In this document: piece after piece, positions 10,921 to 25,900 of the stretch
How positions within the stretch are numbered: position 1 is the stretch's first letter
How the letters are laid out: each line of letters starts with the position of its first letter
From: Ischnura elegans
Lineage: Eukaryota > Arthropoda > Insecta > Odonata > Coenagrionidae
Assembly: GCF_921293095.1 (NCBI RefSeq)
Contig: NC_060257.1
Location: 63,868,472 to 63,932,471, forward strand
DNA: 64,000 nucleotides
Reading direction: 5' to 3'
The notes under the pieces: model-generated
What the model was told of the DNA's origin: nothing
The model's input: the letters and a program-made list of their open reading frames with translations, nothing else
The model's database searches: none
Program-made: the position numbers and the translations under genes

Positions 10921-13900
10921 TAAATACATTCCTTTGCCATGCTGAATCTGTAAGAAACAAGTAAACATTTATTTTAAGAAGCAAAACATGAAGAGTAGCT
11001 CAAATTAATCAAACTGGCAGATAAGATGTTTTTCGATCAAGTACCAATAGGGCATATGAAATAATTAAAGTTGAGGAGAATAAGTAATTTACAGACAAAC
11101 AGACCAGTTATGAAAAATTTCAGGCCATATAAAACATCATTGGTAAAGAGGATGATGACTCATACCACAAAGTACTTACATGTGGTATTGAGGATACTCA
11201 TTGATTAGCATACTGGTAACATTTTAAAGTAGAGCAAAACTAAGAACAATATAGATCGTAATGCGTTTTCCGCTGAAGTCTACACATAAATTTTAACCCT
11301 CATTTCAGGTTTTAAAAGCATAAGTTTTCAACATTTTCATTGTTTAAAATCAATAGCTAGCAAGTTTACTTAATGGAATCATGATGGCATTATGGCAATA
11401 AACAACACCGTTGTACTCCACAAATAAGGTACTCGACCAGTTTCAACCAATTTTAAGATTATTAAGAGGAAATAGCCAAGTTGCAATTTCTTGAGCTCGT
11501 ATTTTGAAGAATTTTCACATATTCACACATATTCTACCACTACTTTAAAAAAAAAATAAATTTTGTTTTAAATGAACAGCTTCAATATGAAGGGGAGGGG
11601 ACTGATAAAAAAGGGAGGTGGTAAGAGATACCGTATATCTCCGAATATAGTCCCCCCCCCCCCCTAATTTTGAGGCTTCAGCTTCGGGAAAATTAAAAAA
11701 AATGCATTTGAATATAGTCCCCCCCTTTACTTTTACCACAGGTATTTTTGGAAAAAAAGGGGGGACTATATTCAGACATATACGGTAAGTGTACAAATTG
11801 TTTGACCTTATCCTCCAAATTATTCACTGCTTACCAACTGTTTTCCATATCATCAATCCCATCCTTAGCATGTTGCTACACATACAATTCTTTTCACTCA
11901 AAATTCAAAATTTTATAATCTACGCTTACAAATGACCTGAAGAGGCCGAAACCAGTTGATTGCCTTAATTTTACAAGGATTGTCCAGAAAAAAAGTTCTG
12001 TTTTGGACTGAAGGTTGCTGGGGCGATTTTTTGCTAAACATGGTTATATTGCACTAATGAGGTGAACCTTCTGAATAGAGAGAGCTTTTCAGGGCTTCTC
12101 TATTGTTAAAAGCATGGTCACAGTAAGTCATTAAAATGGAGGATTCAATGACTTTCTGTTGCAGTCAATACAGGTCATACCTGGTGCATCTGAGTCGACT
12201 AATTGCTTAAAGGTTGGTTTCCTATTTTTTTATTGCCTAAATTAAAACATTATTATTCCTGGAGTAAATATTTCACGCTTTTACATTTTTAAATGACAAT
12301 TAATTGAAAAGTGAAAATTTTCAAGCCCGCGAAAATGTGACGGCTAAGTATGAATGCTGGGAAGCCTGTGTGACGTCATTCTGCTTCCGAGTGCCGCTAC
12401 TTTGCAGGCTGCTAGCAGGTAGCAGAGTACCCTACTAGCAGATAGCAATTGACTTAAATAAGGATTATTAATACCCTATCAAACAAAGGAAACTTTCCGA
12501 CCATAGGCAATTTTAATAGGAGATTATTAAGTGATGTTCCCCTGAGCTCTGTGCCTCATGCATGCATTGGTAATCTCAGACGATGTAAAACCCCTATCTA
12601 CTCGTATAGCATCTAGGTCCCTGTGACATCACGTGGATTGGCATCGCATGGACACCAATCTGGTCTTTTTCAAATGAGGTTAAAATTGACCATTAATATT
12701 CATCTAAACTGGGATTTTCAAAACCAAATAATTTTAATATTATGAATACTCTATTGGTGGGTAATGAATTACAATCAATGTCTTTTGTTTTCTTTGATGA
12801 ATGAAACTACCCTATCTTCCATGTGTTAACTCAAAATCCATTGTATGAGGATACAAGAAACAAAAAAGAACAATCAAAATGGCTGTCCCTTAATAATGAT
12901 TAGGAAGCATGAACTAATGTAACTCTGTGAGACAGCCAAAAGGAAAAATTTTCTCAATCTTTCAGCATCATCAATACCTGAGGAATGACCTTTTGTCCAC
13001 AATGACAAAACAACAAGCTATAAGTACTGAAGTAGGTAAGCAATTCCATCATATCACATTGCTAAGGGTGGCCCAGAATATAAGCATTGCATTAGTAAGT
13101 TAGCATAGCAATATTCATAACTCAAAATTAGATTATAAAATAAATCATAGGCTGAATAATTACCAAGGACTCTTCAGTAGCAAATTTTATCTTATTTTCT
13201 TCACAGAATTTTCCAGTCGCAATATCAAAGGAATGGTAATCAGGCAATTTGTTTCCTGACCACACAGCTATAGCATGCATAGTTCCAGGCTCATCAATAT
13301 CCAGAGAAAACTTCACTGGCTGACCTGTATATATGGAGTGGAGGCAAAAATGATATTAATATAAAAAGCACTGCAAAAAGTTCCAGGATGGTTACGTGCA
13401 ATATAAAGTGATTTTTAGTTTAAAAAAAATAAATTTTAAAAAGATATTTTAAACAGAAGAAAAGGCTTTTTGAGGCTATTCTTCAGTCATGTTTCACAAT
13501 GCATTTCCCTAATAAGAGAACAAAATCACCAATAAATTGCACTCTGTAAATATTGTAGGTGACATGAATTTCAGACCTCATTTCTATAAAGCAAACAGTT
13601 CTGATCCTGAGCAAGATTTCCAGCTTTCATTCACTCACAACTTGCCCACTCAAATAAAAAAAAATAAACTGAGTTCATATAAAAAATAAAAATATATCAT
13701 TACATATTTTCTTTAAGAGAAGTTGTGTTACTCAGAACATTAAGACTTACGTGAAAAATTAACCTGAGTAAATTTACTGTCAGTGCCCTTGCACAAGAAT
13801 AATCGTCTAGAAACATTGACATTTTCCACCAATCGCTGTGCGTTTGGTTTTACTCTCAATGTATAGTACATATTGGAATATATCTTAATGTGCCTTAAAT

Positions 13901-16900
13901 CATGTGCACATGATATTTGGAATGATACATTTTTACGAAAATTATCGAGGGCTGCAATCAATACATTAAAAGCTACAAAAACCTCCTATACAAATAATAC
14001 ATAAATGAATATACATATAATGCATGGTGGTGAAGCATGCCACATTACTAGGAGTGTGGCAAACCAGCCAGGCATCTTGAGAAGCATCAAGGGGTAGCAA
14101 ATTAGGTAGCTTCAGCTTATTAAAACCACTTGTCTGTTTCCACACACTTTTATTTACACCGACCATGGCTTCGGCAACTTGTGCCATTATCAAGGCCCAT
14201 TATACCTTGATAATGGCACAAGTTACCGAAACCATGGTCGGTGTAAATAAAAGTGTGTGGAAACAGACAAGTGGTTTTAATAAGCAGAATATCAAAGATT
14301 TCCACCGTATCACGCAGGACACTGTATCTTTTAATGAGGTAGCTCCCTTTTGATCCTGATGTATAGCTCTCGCAAAAGAACCTGGTGCAGCCCCGCACGA
14401 GAGGGAAGGTAAGTAGTGGTAGAAGGGGTGAATGGAAAGGAGAAAGGGGAAGAAAGCGAGGTAGAGAGAGAGGGAATAGCAGGGGAACCAAAATACTTAA
14501 GAAAAAAAGTTGAAATTCTATAATGGCTGTTGTGAGCAAAATACAAATGCACCCAAGGAAACTCTGAAACAGTGGCGTAGCGAGATCCTCCCCGAATTAT
14601 ATAAAAACACAATTACAGCACATTCCCGATTATTTGGGCTAATGATGGGAAGAGACGGCACGAATAATCGGAAAGCAAGGATAAACCAAACTTTCACTTT
14701 AATGTCTTGTCATGTTCATAATTTACATAAGGCAAACAAAATATTATTATTTATGCAGTTATTCTGTTATTTTAGAGTGCTTGCCAGATTCATTTAGAGC
14801 TTTCTTTGCCAGTTTGCGATCTTTTTAGTGGCGATAACATGGTTGCACTCGTATTAATACTGCTGCATGTGAGACCTGGTTTTGAAAACCACGTGATCAC
14901 AGATACTGAATAGTGGTTTGCAGTAATGCTTCAAAAGCACTGCGCGACATCGAAAACTACACTTTCAGGCACCACGCCATGTAGTCGCATCTCGCACAAG
15001 TTGCCCGGGTTGCAACTGCTGCGGGACGTGTATCTGTGATCATGGAGTACAGTTGCACACTGCAAGTCTTGGAAAACAGGAACACACTGTGAGTCTTGGA
15101 AAACAGGAACACGGAGCTCCCGTAAATGCAGTTAGTGCACGATTGCTTCCATTTTATGAAGGGGATTCTAATGGAAATAATAAGTCCGGTGTATCCTAGC
15201 ATTAAAATGGAGTATGTCCAGCGATTTTAGGTCGGTTTTATTTTTTTCTAAAGATCGTGGAAATATTGAGCAGGAGTGAAAATTATTCATGAATAATCCG
15301 CAACACAGATATACCGCAGCCGGATAATCGAGAGTCTGCTGTACTTAGCTTCATAAAAGAAAACAATCTAATGAAAAATCACGAATTTAAAAAGATTTCT
15401 TTGAAAAATGAAGCTTTTTCGATTATGACAAGTGTTACTAATAGTTTAAAATCCTGTACTCAGTACCCTGTTTTTCAAAAATGCTCCCCCTGGTTATGGA
15501 GCCCCCCCAAACGAAATTCCTGACTACCCCACTGCTCTTGAAATGCAAAAGACAGGGGTATGAAGCACACACACGCAATGCTAATAGGCAAGTGAGAACA
15601 TTATCCATTACCAAGACCTACCCTAAAAACTAGTGAAGAATTTCAGGCCGTGGCCATGCGATTAGACAGAGCTAGAAGGCAGGTAGTGGTGAGTGTTGGT
15701 AGCAATTGCAAAAGATTTGCATTTGATACACCACAAAAGAAACCTTTCTCTTCCATTCACAATCCTTTTTAGTTTTGTGGCCCAAGCCCCAGAATTACTC
15801 ACTGCGCAGTGACACGATATTTTGCAAGAGCTATACTGTGTAGCTCTTCTAAGGTCAAAGTTGACTTGCAATAGCTTATTTTTCCTTTTTATTCATGAAC
15901 ACCTCTGGTATTCACTGTTAATAAATTAGCAGTTTACAAAGACATAAAATTGCAATTCATTAAAGGAATTTGGTGGGTGAAATAAAAATGAAACCCAGGG
16001 TGGGCCCTAGTGGCACCATAGGGGGGGCAAGTACAATACAATACTTTTGTGGAGTAAATCAGCCTTCAACCTTTAATCTCCTTGTTTGATTTGTACTGAA
16101 CATTGGACTGAGCGCTAAGGCACCTACTCTTCTAAACCAATTAATTTTAGCAGAAAAATATTAACCTATAAAACAACTTTATTCTACTCAAGGAGAGTTC
16201 TAGACATTTTTATAGCGTAAGCAAACAATATAATAATAAACTCCTAAAAAATAACCTGAGAGGTAGTCTGGATACATTTTAACATAACTACAAATACTCA
16301 AGGAAAAAGGGTTGACACTTAAATATCAGCGTGAACTTATAACGATACACCCTTACTTGTATAATACTTTTGTGGAGTAAATCAACTCTCAAGCTTTAAT
16401 CTCCTCGTTCGATTAGTACTGAACATTGGACTAAGCGTTTAGGCGCCCACTTTTGTTTGGTATCCTAAGTGGCCATGCAATTCGCTTACTGCTTAACCCA
16501 TCTGCATTCATCCCCTGGGATTTAATTCGACCATCCAATTTAAATCGATCCATTTTCAGGTGATTAAAATCTACAAGAAAGAAAAGTACATATTTCTATT
16601 GCGATTTACAATAGAATAAATTTTCTAAATAGCCACCAGATGGCAGCTGCTATCAGGTACAATAAATATAAGGCCAAAAATTTACAAAAATACTCGTAAG
16701 AGAGCATCAGGATCAACTAATAGATATCACCATGGTCCTTATATACTGGTTGCTAATCTCCCGACATATTCCGGCTCTGGAGTGTTGCCTCGATGGACGC
16801 TTTTACCCCTCAAATCCCCCACACGCCTCCCCTCAAACACAACTCTGGGTGCAGTTGTGCTGTCACTAGGGGTAATATGGAACTAACTGTGCTGTCAAAA

Positions 16901-19900
16901 CCATATACCGCTGCCGACAGTGCAGTTAGTTCCATATTTCCCCTAGTGACACCGTGACTGCGCCCAGAGTTGTGTTTGAGGGGAGGCGTGTGAGGGGATT
17001 GAGGGGTAAGAGCGTCCGTCGAGGCAACACGCCAGAGCCGGAGATTAGCAACCAGTATATAAGGGCCATGGATATCACTATGCATTCTGCGTACCGGTAT
17101 GCTTGTGGTGTTTGTGGCCATCTTCAGGTAGCATACAAGTACGCTTGTGGATGTGAATGGTTTAAACCGGCCCTGATTCTACTCCAGGAATACTAGGAAC
17201 CAAAACTAATATTGACAGTTATTTTTGCAAAGCAACACTAGCAAAATAGCATAAAATGTGATTTCTAGAGATAAAAACGTTCACATTTTCCCCAGAGGGT
17301 GGCTTAACCCCCTGACCCCCACGTCGTGCCCCCCCCTCCTCTACACATTGTTCTGGCTACACTCATGGTGGGCCCACGAAGATGCACTGCTGGGGTGATA
17401 TCAGGTCAGGAATCCTCCACTAAGAGCCTAGATAACAACGAAACATGTGAGCTCCACGCACAAGACCTGAGAGTAGTAAAGAAGCAGTGTCTCGTTAACA
17501 CGTTGCGTACCGGGGTATTTAAATTCCTAGGAACGCCGATTCTGGGTGGAGGTGTTGAGATTGGAAATATGTGCCTATTAGGGCGTAATGCCTTTGGTTT
17601 AAATATGGTTAAAAAGCTAATGTTTAGAATATAACTTCACACAATCAAACATTATGATGCATCAATTCATTATGAATAACAAACAACAACTGAAAACGTA
17701 CTAACGAATACGTATTGTACGCTTTAAAATTGTTTAGGTTGACGCGCCTAAATGACGAGAATCTTCGTCATCCGTCCGGAACGTTCCGGAAAAAAATGAC
17801 GAGAATTCTCGCCATCCGTACGCAACGTGTTAAGCACGAGCTTGTGACATCATCAACTTATCCGTGAAAGTGTTAAAGTCAACAATTTTTTAACACACAT
17901 AGCTCGAAAAATACGATACTCTTTATTTTTCAAACAATCACGATTGACAATAAAATTAAAAAGTGAATGATCCCATTGACCAACAAATCAATAAATCTAG
18001 AACAATCTTGATTGATCTTTCCATATTGATACATAATATTGTAAGGAAAATGTTCTACTGTAACGTCTGGTCAAGAAAACTTGCCTCAATCACCTCTATT
18101 CAAGCATTTATAATACAGCAGACTCCCGATTATCCGGCTGCGGTATATCCGGGTTGTGGATTATCCATGCATGATTTTTACTCTCGCTCAATTTTTTCGG
18201 CGATCTTTGTAAAAAAATAAAATCGGACGCAAAATCATCGGAATTACTGCATTAATGCTAGGATACACCAGGCTTATTATTTCCATTAGAATCCCCTTCG
18301 TTAAACGTTAGCGATCGCACGCTAGCTGCATTCACGGGAGCACCGTGTTCCTGTTTTCCAAGCCTCGCAGTGCGCGCCTCCGCTAACAAGATCGCAAACT
18401 GGCAAAATAAGCTCTCATTGAGTCCGGGAGGCACTCTAAAATAACAGAATAACTGCATAAATAATAATATATTGCATGTTTTAGGTAAATTATGAGCATT
18501 GCAAGACATTTAAGTGAAAGTTTGGGTTATCTGTGTTTCCCGATTATTTGTGCCGTCTCTCCCCATCAATCGCCCGGGTAATCGGGAGTGTACTGTAATA
18601 TCATTCTACAATCCATTCGCACTTGTCATATGGAATTATTTTTGTACCAAAGCTTTCTCCTCAGAATATTTTTTTACCGACTCTTAATACCATGCCTTGT
18701 ATCATATTTGCATATGTAGCTTGTGAATTGTGTAAAATGTCTTTCCTGTTTCCATTTGTTTTTTCTGACCAAGATCTGTCAAATTTTCTTGATCGAAAGA
18801 ACAATAAATATTATTATTACCTATATTGGGGGACTACATTCATTTTTTTCATAGTATTATAATTCCAGAGAAACCTGTTAGCTTGTGAATTGTGTAAAAT
18901 GTCTTTCCTGTTTCCATTTGTTTTTTCTGACCAAGATCTGTCAAATTTTCTTGATCGAAAGAACAATAAATATTATTATTACCTATATTGGGGGCCTATA
19001 TTAATTTTTTTTCATAGTATTATAATTCCAGTGGAAAGCTGTTTTAGCACCCTAATTTTAATGTACTCCTGCTTTTTGTTCTATCACTCTTACGTCAAAG
19101 GTGCAATAATTAATGCAAAAAGACTTTAGCTGTATTTCATTATTTGTCTACTTCATTTTTGCAAGTAGTGGGTCCCCTCATGAATTACTTCACGTAAAAA
19201 AAAGTTAATAGAAATCTCATCACTATAAGCCTTCATTCCCTATTCTAGTAACCTAGTCTCACTGAAACTCACACAAATATACAGTTGCGCTGACTCCATG
19301 GGACCTGAGGAGGCCCGAGCCCCCTCAAAAATTCGTTATGGGTGTGAAGAAAAAATGTGTCAGGCTTGCTGATTTTCCCCGTAGTGTCCAGATATCGAGA
19401 TTTGAGTTATCAGGGTTCTAATGTTGATCTTATGACTCTTCTAAAATGCTTAAAAACTTAAAACTCGCTACTTACAAAATTTCCCGGGGCAAGATATCCG
19501 GTATGGCCCCCCCCAATATTTTTTGCAAGTTGGCCTCCCTGCAAATCTACTTAATACACATTTAGATGTGCAAGGAATTTCTACCGAATCTCGGTTACCC
19601 ATAAATCAGGGGGAATATAATTATCATTATAATAAACAAAAATAAGTAAACAACTCACCAATTTCAAATATATCATCCAAGATGAAATGTTCAAGGCACA
19701 GTCCAAAGAGATAAGTGTTCTCTCTCGTAAAAGCATAGGCTACCTGGCTGTTCTCTTTTTCCTTCACAAGTCCCCAGTTAAACTGCAGTGAAATGATTTC
19801 TCCATCAAAATCCTTCCAGTTCTTGGAATTAGGGTACAGGCTTTTAATATACGTCACAGTTTGTTTTTCCATTAGGTTAGTCTGCTCTGCAGTAACATCT

Positions 19901-22900
19901 TTAAGCTGATTTTGCTTCTCTTTAGAGCTAATGATGAGTTCAGTTGACTTCTTATTACTCAAGGCAGTTGAAGAAACAGGCAGTATATTCTTTGGCCACG
20001 CTTTGTTGGCCACCCATTCAAACTTCCCTTCCTGCATCGCTACATTCCTAACAGGAATCACAACAATCTCATCTCCAATGTTAACATAGGACTCAACTGA
20101 AGTGCCAAGAGATAATGCTGGTCCGTTAATGCCTTGAGGATAGAAAAAACTTGGCAAAACAAAAACAAACTGCCTACCTTCTTTAGAGGATATTTCAACA
20201 ATGAAGCCATGTGATGAACGTATTTCAATCGCTTTGCCAATGTAGTGGCAACCACCAATTAGTTTCAATGGCTTTGAATTCTCATTTTTGTTAAGGCAGT
20301 ACTTATTTGAATCGAGCCATTGGCTGACCACATCGGCAGTTTCACATGAATTCCCATTGGATATGTTAGCAATTGCATTATTTCCCAGAGTAAAGCTGTC
20401 AGCCTTTTTATTAGATGAAACATTTTCCTGGAGAGCAATCCTATCATTCTTCGCCTTGGATGAAGTACTTCCCTGAGTATCTGAGCCAGATATGGAGACA
20501 AAGCTAGCCAATGACTCAGCGTCATTGATCTCGGTTTTCTCTCCAGTTAACCATGCTTCATGGGCATAAAGTTGGAAGCCACTGCTTTGATTGTTATGAG
20601 CAGTGCAAATCAATGCTACGATATCTCCTTTCCTAATCACCTCCCTCATGAATGTCTTTGTTGGATAAAAGGATCCTGATTCATCATTGATTAATTTATC
20701 GATAACAAGAAGAGCATGTTTCTTCACTACATCATCAGCTTCCCATTCTGATTTCTGTGCAGGCACACCATTCCTTTCATAGACTCTTACTTTGGCACTA
20801 CGAGAACCAATGACTTGAAGGACAACTCCTTCATATTTCACAGCATGTGGCGAGTGCTTGTGCTTGGGTTTTCTTTCATTTGCATCACTGGGTACTGAAT
20901 TTTTCACATCAATAGAGTTCAACTCTACTTTTGGTTTCCCCACTTGTCTTAGATCTGACTTAGCTGTAGACAAACCCCTGGCTTCACTCTCTGCTGACTT
21001 CTTCTCAACTGGAATGGGTAATGGAGAAATAACAGACTTTAATGTAACTTTTGCGAAGACCATAAGGTACATGAGGCACTTATGTGAACAATTAGAAGCA
21101 CAACCAGAGGCACAGTGAACACTGCATTGTGTTATGTCTAAGACTTTGACAGACAATGCTCAAATGTATGAAAATAAGACAGAAAATAGGAATCAATCAT
21201 AAGAACAGAATATTAAAATAAAAAATGGATATAATATCTCCAAAACTGGTAATTTGGATGACTTAAGGGAGCTCAATGCCTGGGCAAAAGACATCCCAGC
21301 AGACAGACCACCATAATTTCGAATTTCATTACATAATCTTGGCCACAGTGCACTTAAATTTTTCAGTTTTTTTTTCAGGGGTAAGAATGAATCTATGAAG
21401 TCATTACAATGCATTTTCATTTTAACTCTGACAAGGAGTAAAAAAACACATAAAAATAATGATTTTTACCAGTTTTTCAGCATGCAAATGTGCAATTTTG
21501 ATCCCATGAAGAATGAAGGTATCGCATTATAGCAACAAATATTGGTCCTCCATTGTTGAAATTTCAACAGTATACATTAATAAAAAAAAAACTACACCGC
21601 TAAAAAATGGTTTGCAATTTTTAATTATGTTTCATGTTCATGATTGCTAATTCAAAATATGTTAGAGCAAATTCTACAATGAAAATTGAAATAATTAAAG
21701 CAAAGAGTAATGCTTACAATTTTCAGATAAAAATAGAGGATCTGTATTGTTAATTATATGGTATTACACTTTTCACCGAAATAATGAGCTCCCATGACCA
21801 ACTATTTACACAGCAAAAAATAAACTTGAAGAGAAGAAAAAAATGTGAGGAGCCAGGCTAAGATTTTGTTGAACAATTTTTATTTGACAGTCGTACTTGA
21901 CCACGAATGGTTAATTCCTAAGAATGTGAGGCATGGACTTTGGAAACATGAAGTAAAATTCAGAAATAACGATAGTACTAACAAAGTTTTACAATATCCA
22001 ATATTTTTGAGAAAAGGGACTAAGTTTGATATCATACTATTAAGCAAGACTATTGTTTTTTCCTAATTTCATTTGTTAATGTTGCTTGCCTTTTTTGGCA
22101 TGAATAATAGATCATCTCAATAACCTAAGATTTTAAATGTTTTGATTTTTCGATGGCAAGCTGGACTAAAAGTATATTATTGTAATACACACTCAAAAGC
22201 TGCCTACAAAACAGCCATATGAGACACAAGAATTGACAACGTTAGTTAAATAGTATGACTCACCAATCCCATGGATATTACTTCCAGCTCCTTCATATTG
22301 CTTGGATACTGATGATGGATCTAGATTTTTTGTAGTAGGAAGGTTTGTGGTAACCTTTACAGCCGGCTGTACAGTTGAAAAATGTGAAGGATTTGGCAAT
22401 GGAAGTGGTTTACTCTGTGCTGCAAGGTGAGCTGAATTTCCTCCATGACTTATATTCTTACTCTCCCATGATTTATCCACAAATTGGGATGCAGAGGTAG
22501 TTTTCGGTAATGCATCAACATAGCAAGTTTTTGAGCTAGAAACACCTACATTGCTTTGTTGGACTGTACTTCCAGACTGGGCTTTAGTTAAAGTAACTGG
22601 TGGAAATGGAGCAGGATAGACAGCAGTTGATCTTGTTCCACCAGCAGTACTCTGCTGCGTTGGAATTCCAGGCCTTATTTCTCCTGATGCAGCTGATGCA
22701 GTGCCTGTAAAACATGAAAAGTTTCAGTTATCATCGGCCACAACAAGGGATAACTGTAGCCAAAATAAAGTAAGGGCAAGGGGGGGGGATTACCTAAAAC
22801 TACCTCTGCATCCCAAGACTGTCCCCCAAGAGGAAAAAAAATTAAATACAAGGGAAAACTCAAAAAAAGGTCTCCTAAGTCATTGCGTCACTGCATGAAG

Positions 22901-25900
22901 TGCTAGGAGCAATCCATCAACACCTTGTTTCCTCCACTACCACTCTCGACTGCCGCAAAGAAATTGTCGACACATTGTTGGCACAGCAGCCGTTTCAATG
23001 GAGCTTCCTCTCACGTCTCCGTCCAGGTGTTAAATTTGGTCAGTAATACGATTTTTGCCAATGAAAAAGTTGACACCTATTGACATTAATTGCCAATAGG
23101 GTAGTTTCCTTCATCAAAGAAAACGAAAGGCACTGATTGCGATTCGTTACCCACCTTTAGTGTACTCATTATATACAAATTATTTGGTTTTAGAAATCCC
23201 AGTTCATACGAATGTTAATGGTCAATTTTAACCGCATTTGAAAAAGGCCAGATTGGTGCCCAAGCGATGCCACTCCATGTGACGTCACACGGACCTAGTT
23301 TCTATACAAGTAGATAGGAGTTTTACATCGTCTGAGATTACCAATGCATGCATGAGGCACAGAGCTCAGGGAAACATGTCTTAATAATCACCTATTAAAA
23401 CTGGCTAAGGTCGGAAAGTTTTCTTCGCTTGATAAGGTATAAATAATTCTTATTTAAGCCAAGCGCTATCAGCTAGCAGGGTACTCTGCTACCTGATAGC
23501 AGCCTGCATCACAGCGCCACACATTTTATCGCCCCAAGGTCACCTCACTTTGCAGCAGTGGGAACCAGAATGACGTCACACGGGCTTTTCCCAGCATTCA
23601 TACTTAGCCGTCACGTTTACGCGTGCTTGAAAATTTTCACCTTTCATTTAATCGTGAAAAATAGATATCGTCATTAAAAAATCTAAAAGCGTGAAATACG
23701 TACTCCAGGAGTAATAATCCTTCGATTGAGGCAACAAAAAAATAAAAGGAAACCACCTTATTGGTTGATGTTTACGGTGAAAAATGTATGGATGTTAAAA
23801 ACGTTCTTAGGTAGTGCCACAAGTTCCTTTCCCGCTGTGCAAACGTTCACATGCAGGTGGATGCCCAAACAGCTCACCAAAGACCACCAGAGGACGTGAG
23901 TAGAATGTGCAGAAGATGTTTGTGCCATTTTGTGGAGGAAGGAGATGATTTTTTGGACTCTATCACCCAGTGATTTCCCCATGCTGCTCGCCCTAAAGAA
24001 ACACCTAGGAGGGATGAAGTTCGCAACGGACAGCAAGGTGCAAAGGGTCAACGACTACCTTTGCAATGTGGACGGAAGCTGGCACGATGATATTCAAAGT
24101 TCATCATGCAGATAAGAAAAGTCATCTAGCACCAGGGTGACTACGTCGAAAAATAGCTGAAGCCAAGACCTTTCCAACGATTTATCTAACAATTTAAATA
24201 AATGTCATATTCAATGACAAAAAAAATTGGAGACCTTACTTTTAACACGTTGCGTACGGATGACGAAGATTCTCGTCATTTAGGCGCGTCAACCTAAACA
24301 ATTTTAAAGCATGCAATACGTATTCGTTAGTGCGTTTTCAGTTGTTGTTCGTTATTCATAATGAATTGATGCATCATAATGTTTGATTGGGCAAAGTTAT
24401 TTTCTAAGCATTAGCTTTTTAACCATGTTTAAACCAAAGGCATTACGCTCTAATAGGCACATATTTCCCAGAATCGGCGTTCCTAGGAATTTAAATACCC
24501 AGGTACGCAACGTGTTAAGTTTACTCTCGCAGTTATAAAGTTTCGAATACATTTTCTTCAAAGCCAAGAAAAATCATATTAGTGTAAGACATGTAAGAAG
24601 AATAATCTCTCCATTAACTCTTCCAAATGAGGTTAAATTTTTTTTCAAAAATCACCCTCTTCAATGTATTGCTGCTGGTGGCCATTACCAAGAGTATATG
24701 GTGCAGGAAATCAAACAGTGCAGTTTTGTATTTAAAAAAAAATATGCAACTTACAGAATTGAGGTTTATTATATTTTCTTCAGCATATCATGCCTTTTAA
24801 TAAATAAAGTTTTAAAAAATACACCAGAAAGATGATGGCCGCCAGCAGGGAAACCAAACTGCAGTCTTTGGTTTACCACATTCTGCATATTACCACTCCT
24901 GCAATGATATAAGAGTCACTGAATGGAACTACAGTGATCTCCACCTTAACTCATATGAAGGTGAGGATACCATCAAGGTGATAGGAAGCATAATTGTTGG
25001 TGGACCAGTTGCCCAGACATGGCATCTTCACAAGTTACTGTATCATTTAAATAGCCTACCCCTCTCAATGGTAGACCAATACGATGTCAGAATTTGCGAT
25101 GGGCACTGTGCTAGTGAGCAGTTAGTTCAAATGTGCAACTCTGCAGATTGAGCTGTGAGGCAAGAGAGTTTTATTTAAGGAGTTGTGACTCCCTTCTCGT
25201 GCACTATCCACTGGATTTGTGCGAGGGGACATCAGACACACAGCACTCATGACTCCCTCCACGCAAACTTTGCAAGTAGGAATTGTGTGTGGTGGGAGAC
25301 AGACTCCTTCCGCATACATTGTGTGAATTGGAGTGTGAGGGTCATCTCACGTTTGATGGGTCAAAGGGGGCACACGGCATCTTCTAACGTCGTTTGAAAG
25401 ATTCTCCTGATTCATTTTATGGCATTGCTCTAAAGAATGTCATATAATCCTTATCGTAATTGTCTTTCCTGCATTTCCGTTGCATCGTGAGTGAAAAAAG
25501 GTTAAGATGACCATGCAGTTTTGGAGAGAATAATTTGATACAGTGAAATTTTTAAAATTTTCGTCATCTCTATGCTCCATCTCTCTTCTTCCACTTCCCT
25601 CTTTCCCCCACAACCCAGAAGCGCTTTTCTGAGTCGCACTGGGTGAGCAGCTCTCCTGTATGTATGTTATGTCCTGTTATGCAAGCATTTTGTCTCTGAA
25701 TAGCACAGTGAAAGAATAAGAAGATAAAACATGTTAGAGTTTCCCATACAAAAAAATCTGTGCTGTGACTGCACTAAATCTGCACTGTAACTGGACTAAA
25801 CTCTGTGTTTGGCACAGTCACAGTACACTTTTCTGTACTAGACTGTACTATGGCAGCTAGAATTTGAGAAGAATTGTACTGTAACAGTGCTGAATCACTA

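Noticed and set aside
14331-14612. Overlapping 93-129 residue minus-strand frames near 14.2-14.6 kb
   Set aside because: They are rich in Pro/Ser/Leu from a CT-rich strand and cross a hairpin and hAT-like sequence; no motif is visible.
16810-17196. Long frames on both strands at 16.8-17.2 kb
   Set aside because: They come from the long inverted repeat; the two arms give mirrored frames.
21193-21420. Minus-strand frame just upstream of exon 4 of the large gene (SALWPRLCNEIRNYGGLSAG)
   Set aside because: It looks partly coding, but no donor keeps phase with exon 4 and it ends in a hydrophobic AT-rich run. I treat it as intron.
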